DNA of 64,000 bases from Cerasibacillus terrae (GTDB lineage: Bacteria > Bacillota > Bacilli > Bacillales > Amphibacillaceae), in assembly GCF_008039555.1 (NCBI RefSeq), contig NZ_VDUW01000002.1, positions 1 to 64,000 on the forward strand. The letters are read 5' to 3'. A program made the position numbers and the translations under genes. This document shows positions 28,043 to 35,957 of the stretch, one piece after another (the first letter of the stretch is position 1; every line of letters starts with the position of its first letter). The notes beneath the pieces are model-generated. The model ran no database searches. It saw only the letters and a program-made list of their open reading frames with translations, and had not been told where the DNA came from.

Positions 28043-29083
28043 TTATGGGAAAACTGGCATAAAATCAATCCCTGTTTTTTCATCGATACCTAGCATTTTG
28101 TTCATATTTTGTACTGCTTGACCTGATGCGCCTTTAATGAGATTGTCGATGACAGATATAACCATGATTCGATTTGTTCTTTCATCATAAGTTACTCCAA
28201 TATCACAGAAATTCGAGCCACTAACATCCTTTGTCGTTGGAAAACTTCCATTGGAATGAATTCGAATAAATGGATCGTTTTCATAAACTGATTGATACAG
28301 CTCAATTAAGTCTTCTGTTGCTGTCTTTTCTGTTGCTGTCATATACATTGTTGCCATAATTCCTCTTGTCATCGGGGCTAAATGAGTTGAAAATGTCACC
28401 GGCCCAACATGAGGATGCCACTTTTTTAAACCTTGTTCAATCTCAGGTGTATGTTGATGTTGATTCACTTTGTATATCTTGAAATTATCATTTGTTCCAG
28501 AAAAATGCGTTACTTGAGAGAGGCCTTTTCCTGAGCCACTAACACCTGTTTTTGCATCAATAATAATAGAACCTCCATCGATTTTTTGTTGTTTTACAAG
28601 TGGTGCTAAACCTAGCAATACAGCCGTAGGGAAACATCCGGGATTTGAAATAAAATTGGTTTCTGTTACGTCCATATCTATCCATTCGGTTAGTCCATAC
28701 ACTGCTTGATTTAGCAATGCTTGATCGGCTGCTTTTATTCCGTACCATTGTTCATATATTTCTTGGTTCGTTATACGAAAATCTCCTGATAAATCAATCA
28801 CTTTTGTACCATTTTTTAAAAATCCTGGTACCAAATCACGAGCGACTCCCGATGGTGTTGCTGTGAAAATGATATCTGCTTCTTGAGAGATTTTTTCCAC
28901 ATTAACAGCTTCCAGACGATGATTAATTAGTTCTTGCATATGTGGAAAGCTTTTCACCAATGGCTCACCATGTAAAGTCGATGCATGGACAGAGTGAATA
29001 GATACATGTGGGTGTTGATGGAGAATTCGAACCAATTCCGCCCCTCCATAGCCAGTTGCTCCTATTATCGCTGCTTTCCTCAT
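28043..29083 (-). CDS. argC: N-acetyl-gamma-glutamyl-phosphate reductase
   Basis: NADPH-dependent reductase for the third step of arginine synthesis. The 346-residue protein has the Rossmann start AAIIGATGYGGAELVRILHQHP and the catalytic cysteine in the segment NFISNPGCFPTAVLLGL. The conserved DAKTGVSGSGKG and the late histidine segment around FSTHLAPMTRGI also match. It is the first gene of the operon, with TTGGAGTGAG before the ATG and a sigma-A promoter 35-60 bp upstream. Confidence 0.95.
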   Translation of the reverse strand: MRKAAIIGATGYGGAELVRILHQHPHVSIHSVHASTLHGEPLVKSFPHMQELINHRLEAVNVEKISQEADIIFTATPSGVARDLVPGFLKNGTKVIDLSGDFRITNQEIYEQWYGIKAADQALLNQAVYGLTEWIDMDVTETNFISNPGCFPTAVLLGLAPLVKQQKIDGGSIIIDAKTGVSGSGKGLSQVTHFSGTNDNFKIYKVNQHQHTPEIEQGLKKWHPHVGPVTFSTHLAPMTRGIMATMYMTATEKTATEDLIELYQSVYENDPFIRIHSNGSFPTTKDVSGSNFCDIGVTYDERTNRIMVISVIDNLIKGASGQAVQNMNKMLGIDEKTGIDFMPVFP

Positions 29084-29117
29084 TATTTACTCACTCCAAT
29101 TTTTTATGTTAAACACT

Positions 29118-29145
29118 ATTATAAATTGTATAAAAATAAAGTCAA
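29118..29145 (-). promoter_or_regulatory. Promoter of the arginine operon
   Basis: On the minus strand TTGACT (29140-29145), a 16-bp spacer and TATAAT (29118-29123). The flanking DNA is extremely AT-rich with repeated ATAATTATA-like stretches (29146-29180). These could hold ArgR/AhrC boxes, but no box matches the consensus well enough to be called. Confidence 0.75.
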
Positions 29146-29383
29146 TAGTATAATTATAAATAATTTAAAAATTTAAATTAGTGCGTTTTATGCAAGAGGC
29201 TCCTGTATATCACATTTATAAATATGCATGTTAAGGGAGTGTTTATAGATTTGTATGAGTTAAATCGAGGCTCTATATTGGAGAAGCTTACCGTGTATCT
29301 TTGGATAGTTTTGCAGTGACAAGGGTGGGGTTGTGCACAACCATTCAAGTCCACGCCCCTTCATCCAAAATTCTACCTTCATC

Positions 29384-29412
29384 TTGACGAAATATCTACT
29401 CTCCTCTATGAT
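29384..29412 (+). promoter_or_regulatory. Sigma-A promoter of the XRE-cupin gene
   Basis: TTGACG (29384-29389), a 17-bp spacer and TATGAT (29407-29412) place the start near 29419, about 48 nt before the proposed ATA start codon. Confidence 0.7.
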
Positions 29413-29466
29413 AAAAGCATTACAAGATAGGATGAGTAGTCCTAAAGATAGAAGGAGAGAAGAACG

Positions 29467-30024
29467 ATAGACCTTCAAGACATTGGCAAGAAAATTAGAC
29501 AAGCACGACATCGAAATAAAAAGACTCAGCAGGAAATCGCTGATCAATGTGGTATCTCTAAAAGCATGCTTTCAAAGATTGAAAATGGGCAATCTGCTGC
29601 AGCGGTTGCGACGTTATCTAAAATAAGTGATGCATTATCCATTCCACTTTCATGGATTTTAGATAATGAATCAGAAACAGATTTGGTGTTACAACCAAAA
29701 GCGAAAAGGCAATATAAAGTAGGACATGAAGATATGGGTTATTCCTATGAACTCTTAGCAAAATCACGTTTTTCAAGTGTAGAACCGGCTATTGTTCATG
29801 TGACGCCAAAAGATGTAAATCTCAGAAATGAGCCATATACACATACAGAAGATGAATTTATCTACATTCTCGAGGGATCTATCTATTTAATGTATGATAA
29901 TGAAAAACATTATTTAGAAAAAGGGGACACGGCATATTTTAAAGGAACGAAGCCGCATTTATTTGTTCCAGTAGATAATTGTGGGGCAAAGATTTTGACC
30001 ATATTTATTGATGATGCTGAATAA
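29467..30024 (+). CDS. XRE-family regulator with cupin sensor domain, apparent ATA start
   Basis: A regulator of about 185 residues: an N-terminal helix-turn-helix (about 8-62: IGKKIRQARHRNKKTQQEIADQCGISKSMLSKIENG) and a C-terminal cupin barrel (about 105-180, with HTEDEFIYILEGSIYL). The first in-frame ATG (29566) would cut the HTH in half. Reading back, the frame is intact to an ATA at 29467, nine bases after AGGAG, where family members would carry ATG (xDLQDIGKKIR). This implies an ATA start, or an ATG-to-ATA change that weakens expression. A 12-codon ORF (29432-29470) ends across this ATA and might couple translation. The sensed ligand is unknown. Confidence 0.8.
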   Translation: MDLQDIGKKIRQARHRNKKTQQEIADQCGISKSMLSKIENGQSAAAVATLSKISDALSIPLSWILDNESETDLVLQPKAKRQYKVGHEDMGYSYELLAKSRFSSVEPAIVHVTPKDVNLRNEPYTHTEDEFIYILEGSIYLMYDNEKHYLEKGDTAYFKGTKPHLFVPVDNCGAKILTIFIDDAE

Positions 30025-30131
30025 ATAACTATTTCGTTATGACCCTTGCTTGGTTTTTAAATGTCAAGTGGAAAAGAAAAGTAAAAATGTATATTTAGGA
30101 TAAAAAAATTTGGAAGCAGAGAAAAATCAGC

Positions 30132-30181
30132 TATAAAAAATATGGAAAGGTCGCTTGGGAAGAAGCCCACAACCTTTCCAT
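30132..30181 (-). terminator. Terminator of the GGDEF-EAL gene
   Basis: ATGGAAAGGT pairs with ACCTTTCCAT, with an inner GGGCTTCTTCCC-like stem. On the minus strand it is followed by ATTTTTTAT. Confidence 0.85.
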
Positions 30182-30188
30182 TTAAATT

Positions 30189-31898
30189 TTATTGGAATAA
30201 TCTTAAATTATTAAAACGTTTATACAATGCCGGTATTTCTTGCCCCTTTACTGGTTTACTCCAGTAAAATCCTTGTCCAAGGTGACAGCCTTTCCGATTT
30301 AAATAGTCCAGCTGCTCCTTTTGCTCAATTCCTTCCGCCAACACGATGAAGTTCAAGTTTTTTCCCATGCTAATCATCGTGTCCACGATAACTTTACTGT
30401 CCTGATCTAAGTCATTGATAAAGGATTTGTCCATTTTTAATGTATTAATGGGTAAGTTTTTTAAGTATCTTAAAGAGGAATAACCTGTACCGAAATCATC
30501 AATGGATATCGATATTCCACTTTCTTTTAAAATTTTAAAAACTTGATGTGTCTCATCGATATTTAAAATTGTCCCTTCAGTAATTTCTAATTCGAGGTAT
30601 GCAGGGTCGAGTTGTGTTTCTTCTATAATATTCTTTACACATGTCGTGAAATCTTTATGATGGAATTGAATAGGAGACACGTTGACACAAGCCTTTTTAA
30701 AAAAAATTCCTGCATCCTGCCACGCTTTCATTTGTTTACAAACTGTCTTTAAAACCCATTCACCTGTTGGCACAATGAGGCCAGACTCTTCTAATCTTGG
30801 TATAAATTCTACGGGAGATACCTGTCCTAGTTTTGGGTTTTTCCAACGCAACAATGCTTCTACACCAATCATTTTTTCTGACTTTAATTCAATAATTGGT
30901 TGATAATGAACCGTGAACTGATTCTTTTCTAAAGCTGTTTCAATTTCCTGTTCCAATTGGTAATAACGATCAATTTTCAGGTTTTGATCTGGTGTATTAA
31001 AACAATAGGAATTATCATCTTTTCTTTTTGCATGCTTCATCGCTGTATCCGCTTTTCGAATTAGAGATTCGATAAAATGGATGTCACTTTCTTTTTCTTT
31101 ATCCCATCTTTCCATACTAATACCAATACTAACGGACAAATGAATATATAAACCACTTGCATCATAAGGAATAGACAATTGTTGGGTAATATTTTCCACA
31201 ATGGAGATGATTTCCTGCTTATCAGAAACCCCTTGAAGTATAACAATAAATTCATCCCAACCAAGACGCGAAATAAAATCTGTTTTGTGAAGACATTGTT
31301 TTAACCGCTGGGATGCCTTTTTTAAAATGATATCACCAATATGGTGACCATATTTATCATTAATGGACTTGAACCGATTAAAGTCAATATATAATACAGT
31401 AGTTTGTTCCTGTCTAGTGTGTGACTGTAACCATTTTCCTAAAAAATTCAAGTTTGGTAATGATGTAAGTGGATCATAAAAGGCCATTTTTTTAATCATT
31501 TTCTCATACTGTTTTCGATTTGTAATATCATGTCTAATGGCAATATACTGATAGGGTTTTCCGCGGGTATTTAAAAAGGGGACAATCGTTGTATCTACCC
31601 AATAATAGGAGCCGTCTTTCGCTTGATTCCGAATCTCACCTTTCCACACATTTCCAGTACCAATCGTTCGCCACATCTCTTTGAAAAATTCCCGACTATG
31701 ATAATTAGAATTAATCACTTGATGTGTCTTACCAATTAACTCTTCTTTTTTATATTTTGAAATATCACAGAAATTTTTGTTTACAAATTCAATAACACCT
31801 CGTTGATTTGTTATTGCTACAATAGTTGATTCATTGAGGGCTGTTTTAATATTCTCTAGTTTCTTATGTACTTGACGTAAATCTGCTTCATAGTCCAT
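30189..31898 (-). CDS. PAS-GGDEF-EAL cyclic-di-GMP signalling protein
   Basis: A cytoplasmic protein of about 569 residues. A PAS/PAC sensor (about 15-130; NQRGVIEFVNKNFCDISKYKKEELIGKT) is followed by a GGDEF domain (about 140-295) and an EAL domain (about 315-565). The GGDEF active-site motif is changed to LGWDEF, so cyclase activity is doubtful. The EAL domain keeps EALLRW, LEITEG, the DDFGTGYSSL loop and a late AEGIEQ, so it can probably break down c-di-GMP. The ATG at 31898 follows AAAGGAG and is preferred to 31937. It is monocistronic. Confidence 0.9.
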   Translation of the reverse strand: MDYEADLRQVHKKLENIKTALNESTIVAITNQRGVIEFVNKNFCDISKYKKEELIGKTHQVINSNYHSREFFKEMWRTIGTGNVWKGEIRNQAKDGSYYWVDTTIVPFLNTRGKPYQYIAIRHDITNRKQYEKMIKKMAFYDPLTSLPNLNFLGKWLQSHTRQEQTTVLYIDFNRFKSINDKYGHHIGDIILKKASQRLKQCLHKTDFISRLGWDEFIVILQGVSDKQEIISIVENITQQLSIPYDASGLYIHLSVSIGISMERWDKEKESDIHFIESLIRKADTAMKHAKRKDDNSYCFNTPDQNLKIDRYYQLEQEIETALEKNQFTVHYQPIIELKSEKMIGVEALLRWKNPKLGQVSPVEFIPRLEESGLIVPTGEWVLKTVCKQMKAWQDAGIFFKKACVNVSPIQFHHKDFTTCVKNIIEETQLDPAYLELEITEGTILNIDETHQVFKILKESGISISIDDFGTGYSSLRYLKNLPINTLKMDKSFINDLDQDSKVIVDTMISMGKNLNFIVLAEGIEQKEQLDYLNRKGCHLGQGFYWSKPVKGQEIPALYKRFNNLRLFQ

Positions 31899-32004
31899 GA
31901 TTGTTACTCCTTTAGAAAACTTTTTCAATAAAATCATATCATAAATGAGATAAAAGTCATATAAAAGTGTGATAATTTAAAGGAATACATGATTATAAAA
32001 AACA

Positions 32005-32050
32005 TCAAAAAAGCCTCCCCACATATTAAAAAATAAGGGAAGGGCTTTTT
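32005..32050 (-). terminator. Terminator of the SAM methyltransferase gene
   Basis: AAAAGCCCTTCCC pairs with GGGGAGGCTTTTTT on the minus strand (one mismatch), ending in a T-run. Confidence 0.82.
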
Positions 32051-32057
32051 AGAGAAT

Positions 32058-32657
32058 CTACTTTTTGATTGCTACTTGAATGACATGCCCCATACCAGTA
32101 TGTCCAGTACCTTCAATTCGTTCTGCTTCACCATAGTAGAAGTGTAGGCAATGATAGTCTTTAATCCATGCTAAAATATCACTAGGATCATACAAATTAT
32201 CCACAATCGGAGGCCCACCTGTTTTATAGTCAATCTGTGCTTTGGAATATAATTCAAATAGCACATAGCCACCAGGTTTTACGGAGTCAATTATATTGTT
32301 AATAAAATTGGATTGATCTGGCCCTGGAACATGTCCAAACACAAGCACAGCTGCATCAAATGTTTCCCTAGGGGCCTTTTCTTTAACTAAATCCATCTGT
32401 ATGGTATGGACAGTTACTCCACTTTCTTTGGCCAATTCCTTCGTTTTTTCTAGTCCGGCATCTGATTGATCAAATGATGTAACATCATGACCTAATGTTG
32501 CTAAATAAACAGCATTTCTTCCTTCACCTTCTGCAAAACAACCAACTCTTGCCTGGTTTGGAAGTATTTTGCTTTTTTCTTTTATAAATTCATTCGGATG
32601 TTTTCCGTAAAAGTATCCTTCTTGAGAAAAACGCTCATTCCAATGGTTCTTAGACAT
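32058..32657 (-). CDS. Class I SAM-dependent methyltransferase (TehB-like)
   Basis: A cytoplasmic methyltransferase of about 199 residues. The start HWNERFSQEGYFYGKHPNEFI is typical of a Bacillus group often labelled tellurite-resistance-like. Motif I is CFAEGEGRNAVYLATLG, followed by VTSFDQSDAGLEKTKELAKE (the acidic SAM ribose ligand) and DAAVLVFGHVPGP. The substrate is unknown. The ATG at 32657 follows AGGAGTTG; an ATG at 32714 has no such site. It is monocistronic. Confidence 0.85.
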   Translation of the reverse strand: MSKNHWNERFSQEGYFYGKHPNEFIKEKSKILPNQARVGCFAEGEGRNAVYLATLGHDVTSFDQSDAGLEKTKELAKESGVTVHTIQMDLVKEKAPRETFDAAVLVFGHVPGPDQSNFINNIIDSVKPGGYVLFELYSKAQIDYKTGGPPIVDNLYDPSDILAWIKDYHCLHFYYGEAERIEGTGHTGMGHVIQVAIKK

Positions 32658-32741
32658 GGAATCAACTCCTTTAAAAAAGTTCCTAACTATGTCTAGTTTA
32701 CCATTTGTGTACAAGATGTTGAATGATTTGATTTTGGAAGG

Positions 32742-32900
32742 ATAAAATCAAACTTCAATCAGTGGGGATTATCTTCATTTCTACTGATTGTTAGTTGAAG
32801 GAATCGGGCTTTTACTGGCTTTTGCTTCTCCAATTATCATTCTTGGGTATCTCGATTTCTTGAGGTGGAGGCCTTACAGTTGGTTAGCCTGAGATAAAGT
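32742..32900 (-). repeat. Dispersed two-hairpin repeat, full-length inverted copy
   Basis: Read on the minus strand this matches the full repeat unit with many substitutions: CTTTATCTCAG, ACTGTAAGGCCTCCAC, CCAGTAAAAGCCCGATTC, CAACTAACAATCAGT and CACTGATTGAAGTTT in order. It is the most diverged full-length copy. The outer arms of hairpin 2 (AATCAGT/ACTGATT) are kept, while hairpin 1 is largely lost. Confidence 0.85.
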
Positions 32901-32946
32901 GAAAAAGGGGAGAGAAGTAGGGTTGTTTTTAAAACGGCTTACAAGC

Positions 32947-32984
32947 AAAAAATCCCACTCTTTCTTATAAAGGAAGCGGGATTT
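32947..32984 (-). terminator. Terminator of the small membrane protein gene
   Basis: AAATCCCGCT pairs with AGTGGGATTT on the minus strand and is followed by TTTGC, just beyond the stop at 32993. Confidence 0.8.
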
Positions 32985-32992
32985 GAAATGAA

Positions 32993-33178
32993 TTAATCGT
33001 ATTGTTCTCTTTTCTTTTTATCGTTTAGATATGCTAATAGAATTTTAAGTCCAAAGTAAAACATCATGAGTCCTGCGAAACTATAAAAGGCTAGAAAGAA
33101 GTCATTAGCAATAAAATATACGATAACTGCTATGACAAGCATAAGAATGAATGCAAATAAATTCCGAAATCTATTCAC
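32993..33178 (-). CDS. Small two-helix membrane protein
   Basis: About 61 residues with two hydrophobic helices (FAFILMLVIAVIVYFIANDFFLAFY and AGLMMFYFGLKILLAYL) and a charged tail (NDKKKREQYD). I do not recognise the family. The start is probably GTG at 33178, six bases after GGGGGA. An ATG six codons earlier (33196) falls before that site. It has its own terminator. Confidence 0.68.
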   Translation of the reverse strand: MNRFRNLFAFILMLVIAVIVYFIANDFFLAFYSFAGLMMFYFGLKILLAYLNDKKKREQYD

Positions 33179-33415
33179 GGAAAGTCCCCCAAACATTATA
33201 TATTACAATATTAGTATATCAGATAGGTAGGTATTTATAAGGCGTAGGTAGTGACAAGTTTGTGAGAATTGTAAGAACTATATGTAGAAAGAGTAAACTA
33301 TATTTCAAAATCCATATCTTTATACTATAATCCGTAATAAGGATATTGGTTGAAATAATAATAATCATTTAATCTATTAGATATGGCTATTAATTACATA
33401 AAGGGGTCGAAGCAC

Positions 33416-34237
33416 ATGCAAATTAGAAGACAAAAATTCATACCATATCATAGTTTGTCACCACATCAAAGTTTACGTTCATTGTTCTTACATAATATTA
33501 CCGTAAATCATATTGCAGAACTGTTGGAGATTGTTGAAGGAGAAACCAACACCACAGATGCATTATCCATTATGAAAGACAATGGGTATGATTGCTTAGG
33601 AGTAGAAGCAGATGGCAAGGTAGTTGGATATATGGAAAGAAAAGACCTAGGTGAAGGGCTTTGTAAGACATATATTAAATCTTTCCTTACGGCAGAAGTA
33701 GTATCTGACTCCACATCTTTATTACAAACCCTTTATTTATTAAAGGATACGAAGCGAATTTTCGTGATTGAAGGGAACCAGATTACAAAATTAGTCACCC
33801 ATGCCGACTTACAAAAGCCTCCTGTTCAATTGTATTTATTTGGTCAAGTATCACTTGTTGAAATGTATTTATTGCAGTTAATTAAGCAATATTTACCGAA
33901 TAACACTTGGAAGATTCATTTGGATGAACAACGATTAAATCGGGCGAAGCAAATTTTCCAGCAAAGACAATCGATAAATGAACAAATTGAATTGATTGAT
34001 TGTCTACAGCTATGTGATAAACGTGATATAGTCATTTCGAGTCAAAAGCTATTTCATTTATTACCTTTAGAATCAAAAAATAAAGGGGAAAGATATTTCC
34101 GTCGATTGGAGCAACTTCGCAATAACTTAGCACATGCCCAAGATTTCACGAATAGTTTTACATCCTCTGAAATCATTACCATTGTTGAACAAACAGAAAG
34201 GATTCTGCGTATTTGTGAGGAATTGTTGGGGGAGTAG
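33416..34237 (+). CDS. CBS-domain protein with HEPN-like C-terminus
   Basis: A protein of about 273 residues with no close family recalled. The N-terminal half (about 25-135) looks like a CBS pair: TTDALSIMKDNGYDCLGVEADGKVVGYMERKDLG, then KRIFVIEGNQITKLVTHADL. CBS pairs bind adenosine nucleotides. The C-terminal part is helical and ends in RRLEQLRNNLAHAQDF, which fits the R-x4-H motif (RNNLAH) of HEPN domains, many of them RNases in defence and toxin systems. The ATG at 33416 has AGGGG nine bases upstream. It is followed 56 bp later by a NUDIX gene on the same strand. Nuclease activity is inference only. Confidence 0.62.
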   Translation: MQIRRQKFIPYHSLSPHQSLRSLFLHNITVNHIAELLEIVEGETNTTDALSIMKDNGYDCLGVEADGKVVGYMERKDLGEGLCKTYIKSFLTAEVVSDSTSLLQTLYLLKDTKRIFVIEGNQITKLVTHADLQKPPVQLYLFGQVSLVEMYLLQLIKQYLPNNTWKIHLDEQRLNRAKQIFQQRQSINEQIELIDCLQLCDKRDIVISSQKLFHLLPLESKNKGERYFRRLEQLRNNLAHAQDFTNSFTSSEIITIVEQTERILRICEELLGE

Positions 34238-34293
34238 GATTTTATTTTCACAGATCAAATCAAGGAAGGAATAAATTAAATGAAAGGAAGTTC

Positions 34294-34683
34294 TTGATTT
34301 CCATGAAACAAATTCATGTTGTTGCAGCAATCATTATTAAAGATGAGAAAATATTTTGTACACAAAGAGGAACAGGATCATTAGCCTATAAATGGGAATT
34401 TCCTGGTGGGAAAATAGAAGCAGGTGAAACAGAGAAAGAAGCATTAAAACGTGAAATAAAAGAAGAGCTTCATTGTGATATAGAAATTGGCGAAAAAGTT
34501 GCACATACGATACATACATATGACTTTGGCACTGTCCATCTTACTACATATTATTGTGAGTTAATGAAAGAGGAGCCAATATTAACCGAACATATTGCAA
34601 TGAAATGGCTTTACCCTGATGATTTAATGTCGTTAGAATGGGCTCCAGCTGATATTCCAGCGGTAGAGAGGGTGAGAGCTTAG
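34294..34683 (+). CDS. NUDIX hydrolase, MutT/CTP-pyrophosphohydrolase-like
   Basis: Cleaves a nucleoside diphosphate linked to another group, such as oxidised or modified NTPs. Its 129 residues contain the complete Nudix box G-x5-E-x7-REUxEE (from the GGKIEAGETEKEALKRE start through IKEEL), preceded by LAYKWEFPGG as in MutT and CTP pyrophosphohydrolases. Two starts are possible: TTG at 34294 (closer to AAAGGAAG) or ATG at 34303. It probably shares a transcript with the CBS/HEPN-like gene 56 bp upstream, which may be functionally linked. Confidence 0.88.
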   Translation: MISMKQIHVVAAIIIKDEKIFCTQRGTGSLAYKWEFPGGKIEAGETEKEALKREIKEELHCDIEIGEKVAHTIHTYDFGTVHLTTYYCELMKEEPILTEHIAMKWLYPDDLMSLEWAPADIPAVERVRA

Positions 34684-34787
34684 TAATGATATATTTTTAT
34701 ACACAATACTAAAAGAAATACTAGAATGTAAAACACTATTAATTCTATCAAAATGTTGTTATATTTTCTGAATAGATAATAATAAAG

Positions 34788-34830
34788 TATAAGAGTGAGA
34801 AGAAGTTTGTGTCTCTTCTCAATCTTATAT
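34788..34830. terminator. Bidirectional terminator between NUDIX and restriction cluster
   Basis: TATAAGAGTGAGAAGA pairs with TCTTCTCAATCTTATA around a 10-base loop, with AT-rich flanks on both sides. It overlaps the stop codon of the minus-strand gene ending at 34825 and separates convergent units. Confidence 0.75.
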
Positions 34831-35955
34831 TTCTCTAAAATGTAATTGCTTATTTGTAGGATTATAATTATATTTTATTAGTCTAAGGTTTGACCACTTT
34901 TTTGGAACTGGTGGTCTGCGTGTCTTTATATAGTTACGAATCGTGATGTCGGGTTTTGCATCAATAACAACTTGAGGAAAGTCATGAGCAACAAGGAAAG
35001 CTTCAATCATATTATAATCACCATAACTATATTCTTGATTAACCCAGTCCACATATTTCATTACCTGATTGATATCCTCTATAGTTGCTTTGTCTTTTTT
35101 AATTTCTAATACTAAGTATTTAGAAATTGTTTTGAAATTCGGTATATACTTGTAACCGAATATATCCATTTTGTCCATATAATCTATGGGTTTAAAAGGG
35201 GAAGCAACAACTTGATGTGATAAATAATCCCAGTATCCAAAAATTTTTGTTTTTTTGTTAGATATATAATCAAGTATTCCAGATTCTAATGCCATCTCAT
35301 GTTTTAAGTATCCTGTAGAGGAACTGCAGTTATACATAATGTTGTCGGAGCTAACCTTATAATCACTATTTACCAAATAATTAATTCGATTATGTATATG
35401 ATGAGAATTCGTATAAGTGTATTTTCCACTAGATAAATTTTTTTCATTATTTTTTAGAATAATATCGATGAGTGCTTTATTTTCACTATCATCAATTTTT
35501 ATAAAAGACAGTTTCCAGAACGATCGTAGCATTCTGAATTTTTCCGGATTCGATGATAGGACTTCATCCATATCTATACCGTTTTTAAAAAAATATGGTG
35601 AGCCTTTAAATGTACACAACATCCTGTTTTGGATACTTTTGGATGAAAAATCTAATATCATTTTATGCCTAATTTCTTTAAAAGTAAAATTGTTAGGTAA
35701 ATCAGCGTCAGGAAAATTTAAAAATTTACAATCACCTTTTATATTTATTAATTCACCAATGCCATATATTTTTCTATCGTGAAAGAAGAAAATATTATCC
35801 CCTTTTTTCATAGTAATATAATCAGCAAATGTTCCTTCATGATGCACGCCCCAAATCTGATTTTTGGGCAAATTTAAATTGGTACTATATATTCCTTCTT
35901 TTATTGAATATTCCATGGCTTGAATATCATTCATGCTAAAAATATAACCCGCCAT
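34825..35955 (-). CDS. PUA-like domain/NucS-like PD-(D/E)XK nuclease in restriction cluster
   Basis: A 376-residue protein that I do not recognise as a named family. Residues about 1-90 look like a PUA/EVE/ASCH-type beta-barrel (MKKGDNIFFFHDRKIYGIGELINI), a fold that often reads modified bases. Residues about 255-330 match the NucS/DUF91 nuclease core: YMDKMDIFGYKY with the first acidic residue, then KYLVLEIKKDKATIEDINQ with the E-x-K, and VMKYVDWV. The gene begins two bases after the Sau3AI-like endonuclease stop, so the two are surely co-expressed. It is very AT-rich. It could cut modified or foreign DNA, or assist the restriction enzyme; both are inference. Confidence 0.6.
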   Translation of the reverse strand: MAGYIFSMNDIQAMEYSIKEGIYSTNLNLPKNQIWGVHHEGTFADYITMKKGDNIFFFHDRKIYGIGELINIKGDCKFLNFPDADLPNNFTFKEIRHKMILDFSSKSIQNRMLCTFKGSPYFFKNGIDMDEVLSSNPEKFRMLRSFWKLSFIKIDDSENKALIDIILKNNEKNLSSGKYTYTNSHHIHNRINYLVNSDYKVSSDNIMYNCSSSTGYLKHEMALESGILDYISNKKTKIFGYWDYLSHQVVASPFKPIDYMDKMDIFGYKYIPNFKTISKYLVLEIKKDKATIEDINQVMKYVDWVNQEYSYGDYNMIEAFLVAHDFPQVVIDAKPDITIRNYIKTRRPPVPKKWSNLRLIKYNYNPTNKQLHFREI

Positions 35956-35957
35956 TA

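Noticed and set aside
29260..29547. 95-codon minus-strand ORF opposite the XRE-cupin gene start
   Set aside because: It overlaps the promoter and HTH region of the regulator and has no ribosome binding site; taken as a shadow frame.
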